A stretch of 12,232 nucleotides of DNA, from contig JBKPAF010000084.1 in the NCBI GenBank assembly GCA_046726275.1, forward strand, positions 1-12,232. The letters run 5' to 3'. The position numbers and the translations under genes are program-made. The notes beneath the pieces were generated by a model. That model saw nothing but the letters and a program-made list of their open reading frames with translations, was not told where the DNA came from and searched no databases. Positions 6,148-12,232 of the stretch are shown here, in pieces. The DNA comes from DASXTW01 sp046726275. GTDB lineage: Bacteria > Actinomycetota > UBA4738. Positions within the stretch are counted from its first letter, which is position 1. Every line of letters begins with the position of its first letter.

Positions 6148-7497
6148 ATGCAGACCACCCTCGAGGAAACAGATAGGCACGTCGTCCGCCTCCAGGTGGA
6201 AGTTCCCCCGGACGAGTTCGCCAAGGACCTCGACCACACCTACAGGAAGCTCGCCAGGGAAGTCCGGATCCCCGGATTCCGCAAGGGAAAGGTCCCCCGG
6301 CAGATCATCGATGCCAGGGTCGGCCGCGATCACGTCATCCACGAGTTCGTCGACGAGTTCCTTCCCACCTACTACGTGCGGGCGCTGAGGGAGCACGACC
6401 TCGCTCCCATCGCCGATCCCGAGATCGATCTCGATCCGCCCGAGGCCGGCCAGTCCCTCAAGTTCACGGCCACGGTCGAGGTCCGGCCGCGCCTGACCCT
6501 CGAACCCGAGCAGTACAAGGGCATCGAGGTCGAGGCGCCCGACCCCGAACCGCGAGAGCTGGACATCGACGAGTACATCGAACATCTTCGGGAGCGTTTC
6601 GCGGAGCTCGAGGTAATCGAACGACCGGCCCAGAAGGGTGACTACGTCCTCGCCGACGTCCGGGCCTCGGTGCACGGCAAGGAGGTCCCCGCGGCCTCCC
6701 GGATCGGCCTCCTCACAGAGGTGGGGAGCAATGAGCTCGTTCCCGAGTTGGATCGCGAGCTCGAAGGCAAGCGCAAGGGAGAGATCCTGAAGTTCAACGC
6801 GACGCTCCCAGAGAGCTTCGGCGCGTCCGCTGGCGAGGAGATGACCTTCACCGTGCTGGTGAAGGAGGTCAAGTCGAAAAGGCTCCCCTCCGCCGACGAC
6901 GAATTCGCCAAGACCGCCTCGGAATTCGACACGCTTGAGGAGCTCAGGGAAGACGTCCGCACGAAGCTCCGTGCCTTCAAGGAGGCCGAGTCCAAGGCGG
7001 CTGTCCGAGACCTGGTCCTGCGACAGGTCGTCGATTCCGTGGAGGTCGACCTGCCAGAGCGACTGGTTGACGAAGAGACCGAGCACCGGGTCGACAGCGC
7101 CAAGGAGCGTGCCGAACGGGCCGGGACGACCTTGGAGGCCCTCCTGGAGAGCCAGGGATGGGACGAGCTCCGGTTCCGATCCGATGCCCGATCGCATGCG
7201 GTACGAGCGCTGAAGTCCGAGCTCGTGCTGGAGGCCGTAGCCAGGCAGGAAGGGGTCAAGGCCACTCGCGACGAGCTCGAGGCAGAGATCCGAGCGCTGG
7301 CGGAGACCACGGGGAAAGATGCGAGAGAGGTCATGAAGATCCTGGAGCGTTCCGGTCAGGTCGGTTCACTGGCCGGTGATATCATCCGAAGCAAAGCACT
7401 CGACCTGCTGGTCGAGGCTGCCGATGTATCCACAGGAGGGGCTCCGGTTCCGAAGGAGACGGCTCCGATCGAAAGACAAGAGGGCGAAGATGAGTGA
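6148..7497 (+). CDS. tig: Trigger factor (ribosome-associated chaperone, peptidyl-prolyl isomerase)
   Basis: Trigger factor binds near the ribosomal exit tunnel and shields nascent chains. At 449 residues it has the normal family length. The N-terminal ribosome-binding domain (about 1-115) carries the signature GFRKGKVP at 43-50, the loop that docks on ribosomal protein L23. An FKBP-like domain follows at about 160-243, starting GDYVLADV. The C-terminal chaperone domain (about 250-420) includes DEFAKTASEFDTLEELRED and the helical VDLPERLVDEETEHRV segment. The tail is acidic and low in complexity. It is the first gene of an apparent operon; its stop codon lies inside the first codons of clpP (8-nt overlap, ATGAGTGA), suggesting coupled translation. 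The identification is secure. Confidence 0.98.
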   Translation: MQTTLEETDRHVVRLQVEVPPDEFAKDLDHTYRKLAREVRIPGFRKGKVPRQIIDARVGRDHVIHEFVDEFLPTYYVRALREHDLAPIADPEIDLDPPEAGQSLKFTATVEVRPRLTLEPEQYKGIEVEAPDPEPRELDIDEYIEHLRERFAELEVIERPAQKGDYVLADVRASVHGKEVPAASRIGLLTEVGSNELVPELDRELEGKRKGEILKFNATLPESFGASAGEEMTFTVLVKEVKSKRLPSADDEFAKTASEFDTLEELREDVRTKLRAFKEAESKAAVRDLVLRQVVDSVEVDLPERLVDEETEHRVDSAKERAERAGTTLEALLESQGWDELRFRSDARSHAVRALKSELVLEAVARQEGVKATRDELEAEIRALAETTGKDAREVMKILERSGQVGSLAGDIIRSKALDLLVEAADVSTGGAPVPKETAPIERQEGEDE

Positions 7498-8131
7498 GAT
7501 CAAGAATTACATGGTTCCGATCGTCATCGAGCAGACCAACAGGGGAGAGAGATCCTTCGACATCTACTCCCGGCTGCTCAAGGAGCGCATCGTCTTCCTC
7601 GGAACGCCAATCGACGACGCGGTGGCCAATCTGACCATGGCCCAGCTCCTCCACCTGGAGAGCGAGGATCCCGAGAAGGACATCCATCTCTACATCAACT
7701 CCCCGGGAGGCGACGCGTACTCGCTGTTCGCCATCTACGACACGATGCAGTACATCAAGCCGGACGTGGAGACGATCTGCATGGGGCAGGCGGCCTCGGC
7801 CGCCGCGGTGTTGTTGGCGGCAGGGGCCAAGGGGAAGCGGCTGGCGCTCCCGCATGCGCGCATCCTCATCCACCAGCCTCACGTCCAGGGGCTGGGCGGC
7901 CAGGCGGTAGACGTGGAGATCCACGCCCGGGAGATCCTCCGCCTGCGCAAGCTGATCGACGAGATCCTCGCCGAACACACAGGGCAGGAGTGGGAGAAGG
8001 TCCAGAAGGACACGGATCGGGACTTCATCATGACCGCCGATGAGGCCAAGAACTATGGCCTGATCGACGAAGTCATCTCCACCAGACAAGTCCAGTCCGA
8101 ATTGGCCGCTCTGGCGTCCAAGGCGTCATAG
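7490..8131 (+). CDS. clpP: ATP-dependent Clp protease proteolytic subunit ClpP
   Basis: The serine peptidase subunit that forms the barrel of the Clp protease and degrades substrates fed by ClpX or ClpC. The 213-residue product has the catalytic triad S103 in GQAASAAAVLL, H128 in ARILIHQP and D178 in DTDRDFIMTADEA, as well as YINSPGGDAYSLFAIYD (68-84). GQAASAAAVLLAAG and the residue inserted between the His motif and GGQA resemble actinobacterial ClpP2 more than E. coli ClpP, though I judge this by eye. Little or no N-terminal propeptide is apparent. The ATG at 7490 overlaps the end of tig by 8 nt; GAGGG just upstream inside tig can serve as ribosome binding site. In-frame codons continue upstream within tig but are not needed. 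clpX follows after 70 nt. Confidence 0.97.
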   Translation: MSEIKNYMVPIVIEQTNRGERSFDIYSRLLKERIVFLGTPIDDAVANLTMAQLLHLESEDPEKDIHLYINSPGGDAYSLFAIYDTMQYIKPDVETICMGQAASAAAVLLAAGAKGKRLALPHARILIHQPHVQGLGGQAVDVEIHAREILRLRKLIDEILAEHTGQEWEKVQKDTDRDFIMTADEAKNYGLIDEVISTRQVQSELAALASKAS

Positions 8132-8201
8132 ACTACGGCGGCTGAATCGGACTAGGGCCTCGGACCGGGCGCGCGGCGGAACCGAAGGGAGACAGGGGGG
8201 C

Positions 8202-9473
8202 ATGGCGAAGTTCGGTGATTCCGACCTCCTGAAGTGCTCCTTCTGCGGCAAATCCCAGAAGCAAGTCAAGAAGCTGATCGCCGGACCGGGCGTCTACATC
8301 TGCGACGAGTGCATCGATCTCTGCAACGAGATCATCGAAGAAGAGCTCTCCGAGACGACCGAGCTCAAGCTCGACGAGCTCCCCAAGCCGGTCGAGATCT
8401 ACGCCTTCCTGAATGACTACGTGATCGGACAGGAGCAGGCCAAGAAGGTCCTGTCGGTCGCCGTGTACAACCACTACAAACGGATCCAGGTCGGCGCGCA
8501 GAACGACGAGGTGGAGCTCCAGAAGTCGAACATCGTCCTGCTCGGCCCCACCGGATGTGGGAAGACGCTGCTGGCGCAGACGCTGGCCCGGATGCTGAAC
8601 GTGCCCTTCGCCATCGCCGACGCGACGGCGCTGACCGAGGCGGGCTACGTCGGTGAAGACGTCGAGAACATCCTTCTCAAGCTGATCCAGGCGGCCGACT
8701 ACGACGTCAAGAAAGCCGAGACCGGGATCATCTACATCGACGAGGTCGACAAGATCGCCCGCAAGAGCGAGAACCCATCGATCACCCGGGACGTCTCAGG
8801 CGAAGGAGTGCAGCAGGCCCTGCTGAAGATCCTCGAGGGCACCACCGCGTCGGTCCCACCTCAGGGTGGCCGCAAGCATCCCCACCAGGAGTTCATCCAG
8901 ATCGACACCACGAACATCCTGTTCATCTGCGGAGGCGCATTCGCCGGCCTGGAGAAGATCATCGAGAGCCGGATCGGGAAGAAGGGCGTGGGCTTCGGCG
9001 CGGATGTCAGGCGATTGGAGGAAAAGGACCTCGGCGAGATCTTCAGCCACGTGCTCCCCGAGGACCTCCTGAAATACGGCCTGATCCCGGAGTTCGTCGG
9101 ACGTCTCCCGGTCATCACGTATGTTCACAACCTCGACCGACAGGCGCTGATCGACATCCTCACGCAGCCGAAGAACGCGCTGATCAAGCAATACAAGAAG
9201 TTCTTCGAGTTCGACGGGGTGGACCTCGAGTTTGCCGACGACGCTCTCGAGGCCATCTCCGATCAGTGCATGCTCCGCGGGACCGGGGCCCGCGGTCTCC
9301 GGGCGATCCTCGAAGAGGTCCTCCTCAACGTGATGTACGAGCTGCCATCCCGCAAGGACGTCACGAGGTGTGTGATCGACCAGGAGGTCGTCCTCTCGGG
9401 GGTCAATCCCACACTGGTTCCACGGAGCGAGAAAGACAAGGCTGCAAAGCAGCCGAAGGAACGCTCCGCCTAA
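8202..9473 (+). CDS. clpX: ATP-dependent Clp protease ATP-binding subunit ClpX
   Basis: A AAA+ hexameric unfoldase that recognises tagged substrates and threads them into ClpP. The 423-residue protein starts with the C4 zinc-binding domain (C12, C15, C34, C37), then has Walker A GPTGCGKT (115-122), pore-1 loop GYVG (149-152 region), Walker B IIYIDEVD (176-183), the RKH loop in GGRKHPH (223-228), the ClpP-docking loop as VGF (263-265, replacing the common IGF), the Arg finger in PEFVGR (R301) and sensor-2 GARGLR (362-367). The ATG at 8202 is preceded by AAGGGAG about 10 nt away and by a G-run immediately upstream. The 70-nt gap after clpP contains no convincing promoter, so it is probably cotranscribed with tig and clpP. 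Confidence 0.98.
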   Translation: MAKFGDSDLLKCSFCGKSQKQVKKLIAGPGVYICDECIDLCNEIIEEELSETTELKLDELPKPVEIYAFLNDYVIGQEQAKKVLSVAVYNHYKRIQVGAQNDEVELQKSNIVLLGPTGCGKTLLAQTLARMLNVPFAIADATALTEAGYVGEDVENILLKLIQAADYDVKKAETGIIYIDEVDKIARKSENPSITRDVSGEGVQQALLKILEGTTASVPPQGGRKHPHQEFIQIDTTNILFICGGAFAGLEKIIESRIGKKGVGFGADVRRLEEKDLGEIFSHVLPEDLLKYGLIPEFVGRLPVITYVHNLDRQALIDILTQPKNALIKQYKKFFEFDGVDLEFADDALEAISDQCMLRGTGARGLRAILEEVLLNVMYELPSRKDVTRCVIDQEVVLSGVNPTLVPRSEKDKAAKQPKERSA

Positions 9474-9483
9474 CCCTCAACTG

Positions 9484-9497
9484 CCCTTACCTAAGGG
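9484..9497 (+). terminator. Small hairpin after clpX, possible weak terminator
   Basis: CCCTT-ACCT-AAGGG begins 11 nt after the clpX stop: a perfect 5-bp stem with a 4-nt loop. It has no following T-run, so intrinsic termination would be weak. It also overlaps the end of the antisense small ORF described next. Confidence 0.25.
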
Positions 9498-9662
9498 GCG
9501 TGGCGTTCGACGTGCGTGTCTATCCGCGCGGACAAGGCGTCCAGGCGGCCACCCAAACGGGCATCCAGCGAGTCGATCTGTGCACTCAGGCTGGACCCGA
9601 GGCCGTCGGGACCTGCCTAAACGATCCAGGGCCGCTGCGTATTCATGCTCCGAAATGATCAA
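9491..9662 (-). pseudogene. Small coiled-coil ORF, apparently frameshifted
   Basis: On the minus strand between the sigma gene and clpX, two abutting frames read as one short protein. The first, from a TTG at 9662, gives SEHEYAAALDRLGR. The second gives LSAQIDSLDARLGGRLDAL then SARIDTHVERHAP and a TAG stop at 9491-9493. Removing one base of the g-run at 9608-9610 joins them into a continuous protein of about 56 residues with a heptad-like pattern (LSAQIDSLDARL, RLDALSARI) characteristic of short coiled coils. No Shine-Dalgarno sequence was noted. The function is unknown. It may be a relic, an assembly error in an intact gene, or a coincidence; the regular heptads make chance less likely. It is not recorded as an intact CDS because of the break. 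Confidence 0.4.
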
Positions 9663-9705
9663 GCCGTTACGCCTCGGTCCGTCTTCGACCGGCGAAGATG
9701 AGCCG

Positions 9706-10188
9706 ATGCCGTCGCCCGAGACGTTCGAGGCGTTCTTCGAGGCCGAGCGAGGCGGGTTGTTCGGCGCCCTGGTGATCATCACCGGCGACCGTCACGAGGC
9801 GGAAGAGATAGCCCAGGACGCGTTTCTTTCCGTGTGGGAGCGATGGGATCGGGTGGGCTCGATGGACAACCCAACCGGCTATCTGTACCGAACCGCCATG
9901 AACCTCTTTCGCAGGCGACGCCGAAGAGCGGCCCTGGCCGCTCGAAGAATGGTGGGGCTGGCGAATCACGAAGACGCCTTCGCGGCGGCGGATGCCAGGC
10001 AGGTGGTGGCGCGGGCCCTGACAGGGTTGTCTCGCCGACAGCGAGCGGCGCTCGTCCTCACCGAGCTCCTCGGGTTCGATGCGGAGGAGGCCGGCCGGAT
10101 GCTCGGCGTGAAGGCCGTGACCGTTCGGGTCCTCGCGTCTCAGGGGCGAGCTGCGATGAGGCAGAGCATGGGGGAGAGCGATGAGTGA
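9706..10188 (+). CDS. ECF-type RNA polymerase sigma factor (sigma-70 family)
   Basis: A 160-residue sigma factor with only regions 2 and 4. Region 2 (about 8-75) contains GDRHEAEEIAQDAFLSVWER and NPTGYLYRTAMNLFRRR, matching the core-binding and -10-recognition helices of ECF sigmas. Region 4 (about 97-152) has LSRRQRAALVLTELLGF, DAEEAGRMLGVKAVTVRVLA as the helix-turn-helix. An in-frame ATG at 9655 would add 17 residues (IKPLRLGPS...) and is not preceded by a Shine-Dalgarno sequence; I chose 9706 because homology begins there, though GATGAG is a weak ribosome binding site. The gene overlaps the following membrane propeller gene by 8 nt. Its target promoters are unknown. The arrangement suggests that the neighbour controls its activity. 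Confidence 0.93.
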   Translation: MPSPETFEAFFEAERGGLFGALVIITGDRHEAEEIAQDAFLSVWERWDRVGSMDNPTGYLYRTAMNLFRRRRRRAALAARRMVGLANHEDAFAAADARQVVARALTGLSRRQRAALVLTELLGFDAEEAGRMLGVKAVTVRVLASQGRAAMRQSMGESDE

Positions 10189-11422
10189 CTACCGGGACCT
10201 TCTGGAGCAAGAACGCCGCAAGTTCGCCATGCGCGATGGAACCATCGAAGGATTGGAGCGGCGTCGAAACCGGAAGAGGCGGAACGGACAGATCCTCGCC
10301 GGAGTGCTGGCCCTTCTCATCGCGGCTGCCGGCGTCGGTGGAGGACTCTTCGCCCTTCGAAGCTCCACGGGCCTCAGGCCCGGCGATCGAACGCCGACCC
10401 CGACACCCACCCCTCCTCCCAGCGCGCCTTTAGGTCCGTCGGCCGTGTCGAGTCCGATCCAGTTCATCGATGAACAGCATGGTTGGATGGTCGATGGAGC
10501 TGGCCAGATCCTCGCGACGGTCGATGGAGGCAGGTCCTGGGACATCCAGCTCTCTGGACCTTCCAACATCCGGGCCATCGCCTTCCTCGACGCCCACGAG
10601 GGATGGGGCGTGGGAGAGGGAGGGCTCATCCGGACCATCGACGGCGTGCATTGGGAGACCTGGAGCAATCAGGCACTGTCCTCGATCCAGTTCGTCACGC
10701 CGGACCTAGGATGGGGGGTGGAGGGCAGCCGCGATCCCGGCCTGCTCATGAGGAGCGCCGACGGGGGCAGGACCTGGTCTGCTCAGTCTCTGGAAGTCAA
10801 CTCGGTGTGCTTCGCGAGCGACAGACTCGGATGGGCTGCCGGTCCGCACGAAGGTGGTGCCGCGCTGTTCAAGACGGAGGATTCGGGGGCGAACTGGTCC
10901 GAGATTCCGATCCCACTTCCTGGCGGTGATTACACCGGCTGGTCGGCGACCGTGCGGTGCACCGAGGACGCCGCCTGGGTGCTCGCACAAGGGGACGGTG
11001 GAGCAGGGCATATCGCATACGCGGTGTTCCGGATGGGCCGTGGCGAGTCCCAGGCCCAACCTGTGCTCCAGGACGCTTACACGCATCCTCTTGGAGTGGA
11101 CAAAGGTATCCCGGAGGCAGCGAACCCCTACCCTGGCCCGTTTACGGTCGCAGACGCGCAGATCGCGCGCGTCCTCACCTGGTGCCCGGCCTGTGGCGGC
11201 GAACTACCCTTTGTTTCCATCGAACGGACCCAAGACGGCGGTGCGACCTGGGCCGATGCGACCATCGTCGACTCGAACCGCCCAGGCGAGCCTGTGGGCA
11301 TCACCTTCATCGATCCTGACAATGGGTGGGTCCTGCTGGGGGACTTGATCGGAGAACAGAGCAACAAGGAGATGGTCGTGCTACGGACCTCGGACGGAGG
11401 CCAGACGTGGGGACAGCCCTGA
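10181..11422 (+). CDS. Membrane-anchored Asp-box (BNR/YCF48-like) beta-propeller protein, putative sigma-factor partner
   Basis: A 413-residue protein in three parts. Residues 1-36 are a short charged cytoplasmic segment ending RRRNRKRRN. Residues about 37-60 form one transmembrane helix (ILAGVLALLIAAAGVGGGLF). After a Thr/Pro linker (TPTPTPTPPP, 71-80) comes an exported domain with six Asp-box motifs: VDGGRSW (114-120), IDGVHW (153-158), ADGGRTW (193-199), EDSGANW (233-239), QDGGATW (351-357) and SDGGQTW (404-410). Such repeats build beta-propellers related to BNR/sialidase and HCF136/YCF48 folds. CPAC (335-338) and two further Cys (C210, C260) lie in the exported part. There is no zinc anti-sigma motif. 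Start and overlap (ATGAGTGA) with the ECF sigma gene point to coupled expression, so it may hold the sigma at the membrane and sense an extracellular ligand; this is inference. Glycosidase activity is not indicated. Confidence 0.85.
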   Translation: MSDYRDLLEQERRKFAMRDGTIEGLERRRNRKRRNGQILAGVLALLIAAAGVGGGLFALRSSTGLRPGDRTPTPTPTPPPSAPLGPSAVSSPIQFIDEQHGWMVDGAGQILATVDGGRSWDIQLSGPSNIRAIAFLDAHEGWGVGEGGLIRTIDGVHWETWSNQALSSIQFVTPDLGWGVEGSRDPGLLMRSADGGRTWSAQSLEVNSVCFASDRLGWAAGPHEGGAALFKTEDSGANWSEIPIPLPGGDYTGWSATVRCTEDAAWVLAQGDGGAGHIAYAVFRMGRGESQAQPVLQDAYTHPLGVDKGIPEAANPYPGPFTVADAQIARVLTWCPACGGELPFVSIERTQDGGATWADATIVDSNRPGEPVGITFIDPDNGWVLLGDLIGEQSNKEMVVLRTSDGGQTWGQP

Positions 11423-11426
11423 TGGG

Positions 11427-12065
11427 TCAGGTCGCGCGGCCGCCCGGCTTGGCACGCGACTCGTGGACGGCCTGCCAGCAGTACCAGGCGACAACGGTGC
11501 GATAGGGACGGAACCGATCGCCTTCCGGCGCCAACTCCTTCGGCTTGAGGAGGTCGGGGAGCCCATACGCGAGCGACCACCCCTGACGGACCCCGTAATC
11601 GTCCGCCGGCCACACGTCCAAGCGCCGAAGCTGGAAGATCAGGAACATCTCCGCAGTCCATCGGCCGATGCCTCGCACTACCGAGAGCCGAGCCACGATG
11701 TCGTCGTCGCGAAGCCGGCTGATGCGATCAAGGGGCACCGTGCCGTCTGCGACCTTGGCAGCCAGGTCTCTGATGGAGGCGGCCTTGCTCCCGGAGAGCC
11801 CCGCGCCCCGCAGCTTCTCCTCGGGAACGGTCAGGACCGCCTCGGGCGACAGGCTCCCGTCGAAGAGCGCGATGAACCGTCGATGGATGGCTGCGGCGGC
11901 TGCCCCGGCGAGCTGCTGGTACAGGATGCTCTCGGCGAGCGCGGAGAAATGATCGGCCGTCGGCGGGGCGAGGCGGAAGGGACCCAAGCGACGCATCAGC
12001 TCGGCCATCACGCGGTCGCGCCTGGCCACTTCAGCGGCCGCCGCGGTGAAGCTCGTTCTGGGCAT
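11427..12065 (-). CDS. DNA-3-methyladenine glycosylase II family (AlkA-like, HhH-GPD)
   Basis: A base-excision repair glycosylase of 212 residues, the size of the HhH-GPD core without AlkA's N-terminal extension or Ada domains. It carries SALAESILYQQLAGAAAAAI (residues 41-60), the substrate-pocket helix region, and LSGSKAASIRDLA. The helix-hairpin-helix is LSVVRGIGRWTAEMFLIF (127-144, G132-I-G134), and the catalytic Asp lies in WPADDYGVRQG (D155/D156; the second aligns by eye with AlkA D238). There is no 4Fe-4S Cys cluster and no lyase Lys, so it should be a monofunctional glycosylase for alkylated purines. It converges on the propeller gene with a 4-nt gap. The ATG at 12065 has no Shine-Dalgarno sequence but a TANNNT box 7 nt upstream. 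Confidence 0.92.
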   Translation of the reverse strand: MPRTSFTAAAAEVARRDRVMAELMRRLGPFRLAPPTADHFSALAESILYQQLAGAAAAAIHRRFIALFDGSLSPEAVLTVPEEKLRGAGLSGSKAASIRDLAAKVADGTVPLDRISRLRDDDIVARLSVVRGIGRWTAEMFLIFQLRRLDVWPADDYGVRQGWSLAYGLPDLLKPKELAPEGDRFRPYRTVVAWYCWQAVHESRAKPGGRAT

Positions 12066-12072
12066 GGGCGAC

Positions 12073-12078
12073 AGCCTA
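12073..12078 (-). promoter_or_regulatory. Putative leaderless -10 box of the AlkA-like glycosylase gene
   Basis: TAGGCT on the minus strand is followed by 7 nt (GTCGCCC) and the ATG at 12065. With no ribosome binding site in those 7 nt, a leaderless transcript is likely. Confidence 0.4.
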
Positions 12079-12119
12079 GCTGGCGGCCGCCACCACTCTC
12101 GGTCGAGGTTGGTCCCGTT

Positions 12120-12232
12120 CTACCCGGTCACGGTGAACGCGGTGCGCATGCCTTGCGAGTAGTGGGCCTCCTGCTCCTCCTCGTCCCAGATGTTGCAGAT
12201 GAGAACGTAGCTGCCGGCCTCCAGGTTATTGA
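12120..12232 (-). CDS. Cupredoxin-like protein, C-terminal fragment (cut by window edge)
   Basis: The last 36 codons of a minus-strand gene enter from the right edge and end at a TAG (12120-12122). They read NNLEAGSYVLICNI, an acidic DEEEQEA stretch, then HYSQGMRTAFTVTG. This is the C-terminal loop of a type-1 copper (plastocyanin/azurin-like) domain: GxYxLxCN followed by HxxxxGMxxxFxV, in which Cys, His and Met are three of the four copper ligands. The upstream His and any signal peptide lie outside the window. The Cys-His spacing is longer than in plastocyanin, as in some two-ligand-loop cupredoxins of high-GC bacteria and archaea. Copper binding and export are inferred from the motif. The gene is followed by the AlkA-like gene on the same strand, 54 nt on. 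Confidence 0.75.
   Translation of the reverse strand, partial: NNLEAGSYVLICNIWDEEEQEAHYSQGMRTAFTVTG

Noticed and set aside
6124..7197. 357-codon open frame antisense to tig
   Set aside because: Shadow of a high-GC gene; the composition is Leu/Gly/Asp-rich, no domain is recognised, and the plus strand is unmistakably trigger factor.
7376..7489. Upstream in-frame extension of ClpP from an earlier start inside tig
   Set aside because: ClpP homology begins at the ATG at 7490; the added residues are the +1 shadow of the tig C-terminus.
9477..9782. 101-codon minus-strand ORF opposite the start of the sigma gene
   Set aside because: Only its middle part is one half of the frameshifted coiled-coil ORF; the rest is antisense to the sigma gene.
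10181..11422. Propeller gene as a sialidase or other BNR glycosidase
   Set aside because: Asp boxes are present, but I see no catalytic FRIP/Arg triad or Tyr-Glu pair; the repeats fit a YCF48-like structural propeller better.

Overview
The window is high-GC DNA with several overlapping or closely packed genes. The strongest block is the order tig-clpP-clpX, with tRNA-Gly(UCC) and tRNA-Pro(UGG) upstream. With an actinobacterial-looking ClpP, GTG/TTG starts and apparently leaderless TANNNT promoters, this suggests a deep-branching member of Actinomycetota or a related high-GC phylum. That assignment is inference; no 16S or other phylogenetic marker is present beyond tig/clpP/clpX.

Layout. Positions 1-410 (minus) hold the decayed 3' part of an endonuclease/exonuclease/phosphatase (EEP) family nuclease gene, with two single-base frame breaks. 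Positions 430-826 carry at most a weak small ORF and a 10-bp direct repeat next to the 3' end of tRNA-Gly (827-897, minus). A stand-alone LigD-type polymerase domain gene (932-1798, minus) and tRNA-Pro (1851-1925, plus) follow. Next comes a divergent pair: a CpdA-like metallophosphoesterase (1943-2785, minus) and a single-domain cyclic-nucleotide-binding protein (2875-3327, plus). A second divergent pair is an ArsR-type wHTH + DUF2087 regulator (3349-3906, minus) and a GH38 alpha-mannosidase (3964-6096, plus).

The protein quality-control operon is trigger factor (6148-7497), ClpP (7490-8131, 8-nt overlap) and ClpX (8202-9473): the ribosome-bound chaperone, the protease chambers and the unfoldase that feeds them. 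Only one clpP is present between tig and clpX. A short, apparently frameshifted coiled-coil ORF lies antisense in the clpX-sigma gap.

Downstream, an ECF sigma factor (9706-10188) overlaps by 8 nt a single-pass membrane protein with an exported Asp-box beta-propeller (10181-11422). This looks like a sigma/membrane-sensor pair without a classical anti-sigma zinc domain, and is the best candidate here for a poorly described system. An AlkA-like DNA glycosylase (11427-12065, minus) and the C-terminal end of a cupredoxin-like protein (12120-12232, minus, cut by the window edge) close the window.

Two DNA-repair functions (LigD-type polymerase, AlkA-like glycosylase) and a possible cyclic-nucleotide module (phosphodiesterase-like and nucleotide-binding-like genes back to back) are the accessory themes. 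No IS element, CRISPR array, rRNA or prophage gene was seen.
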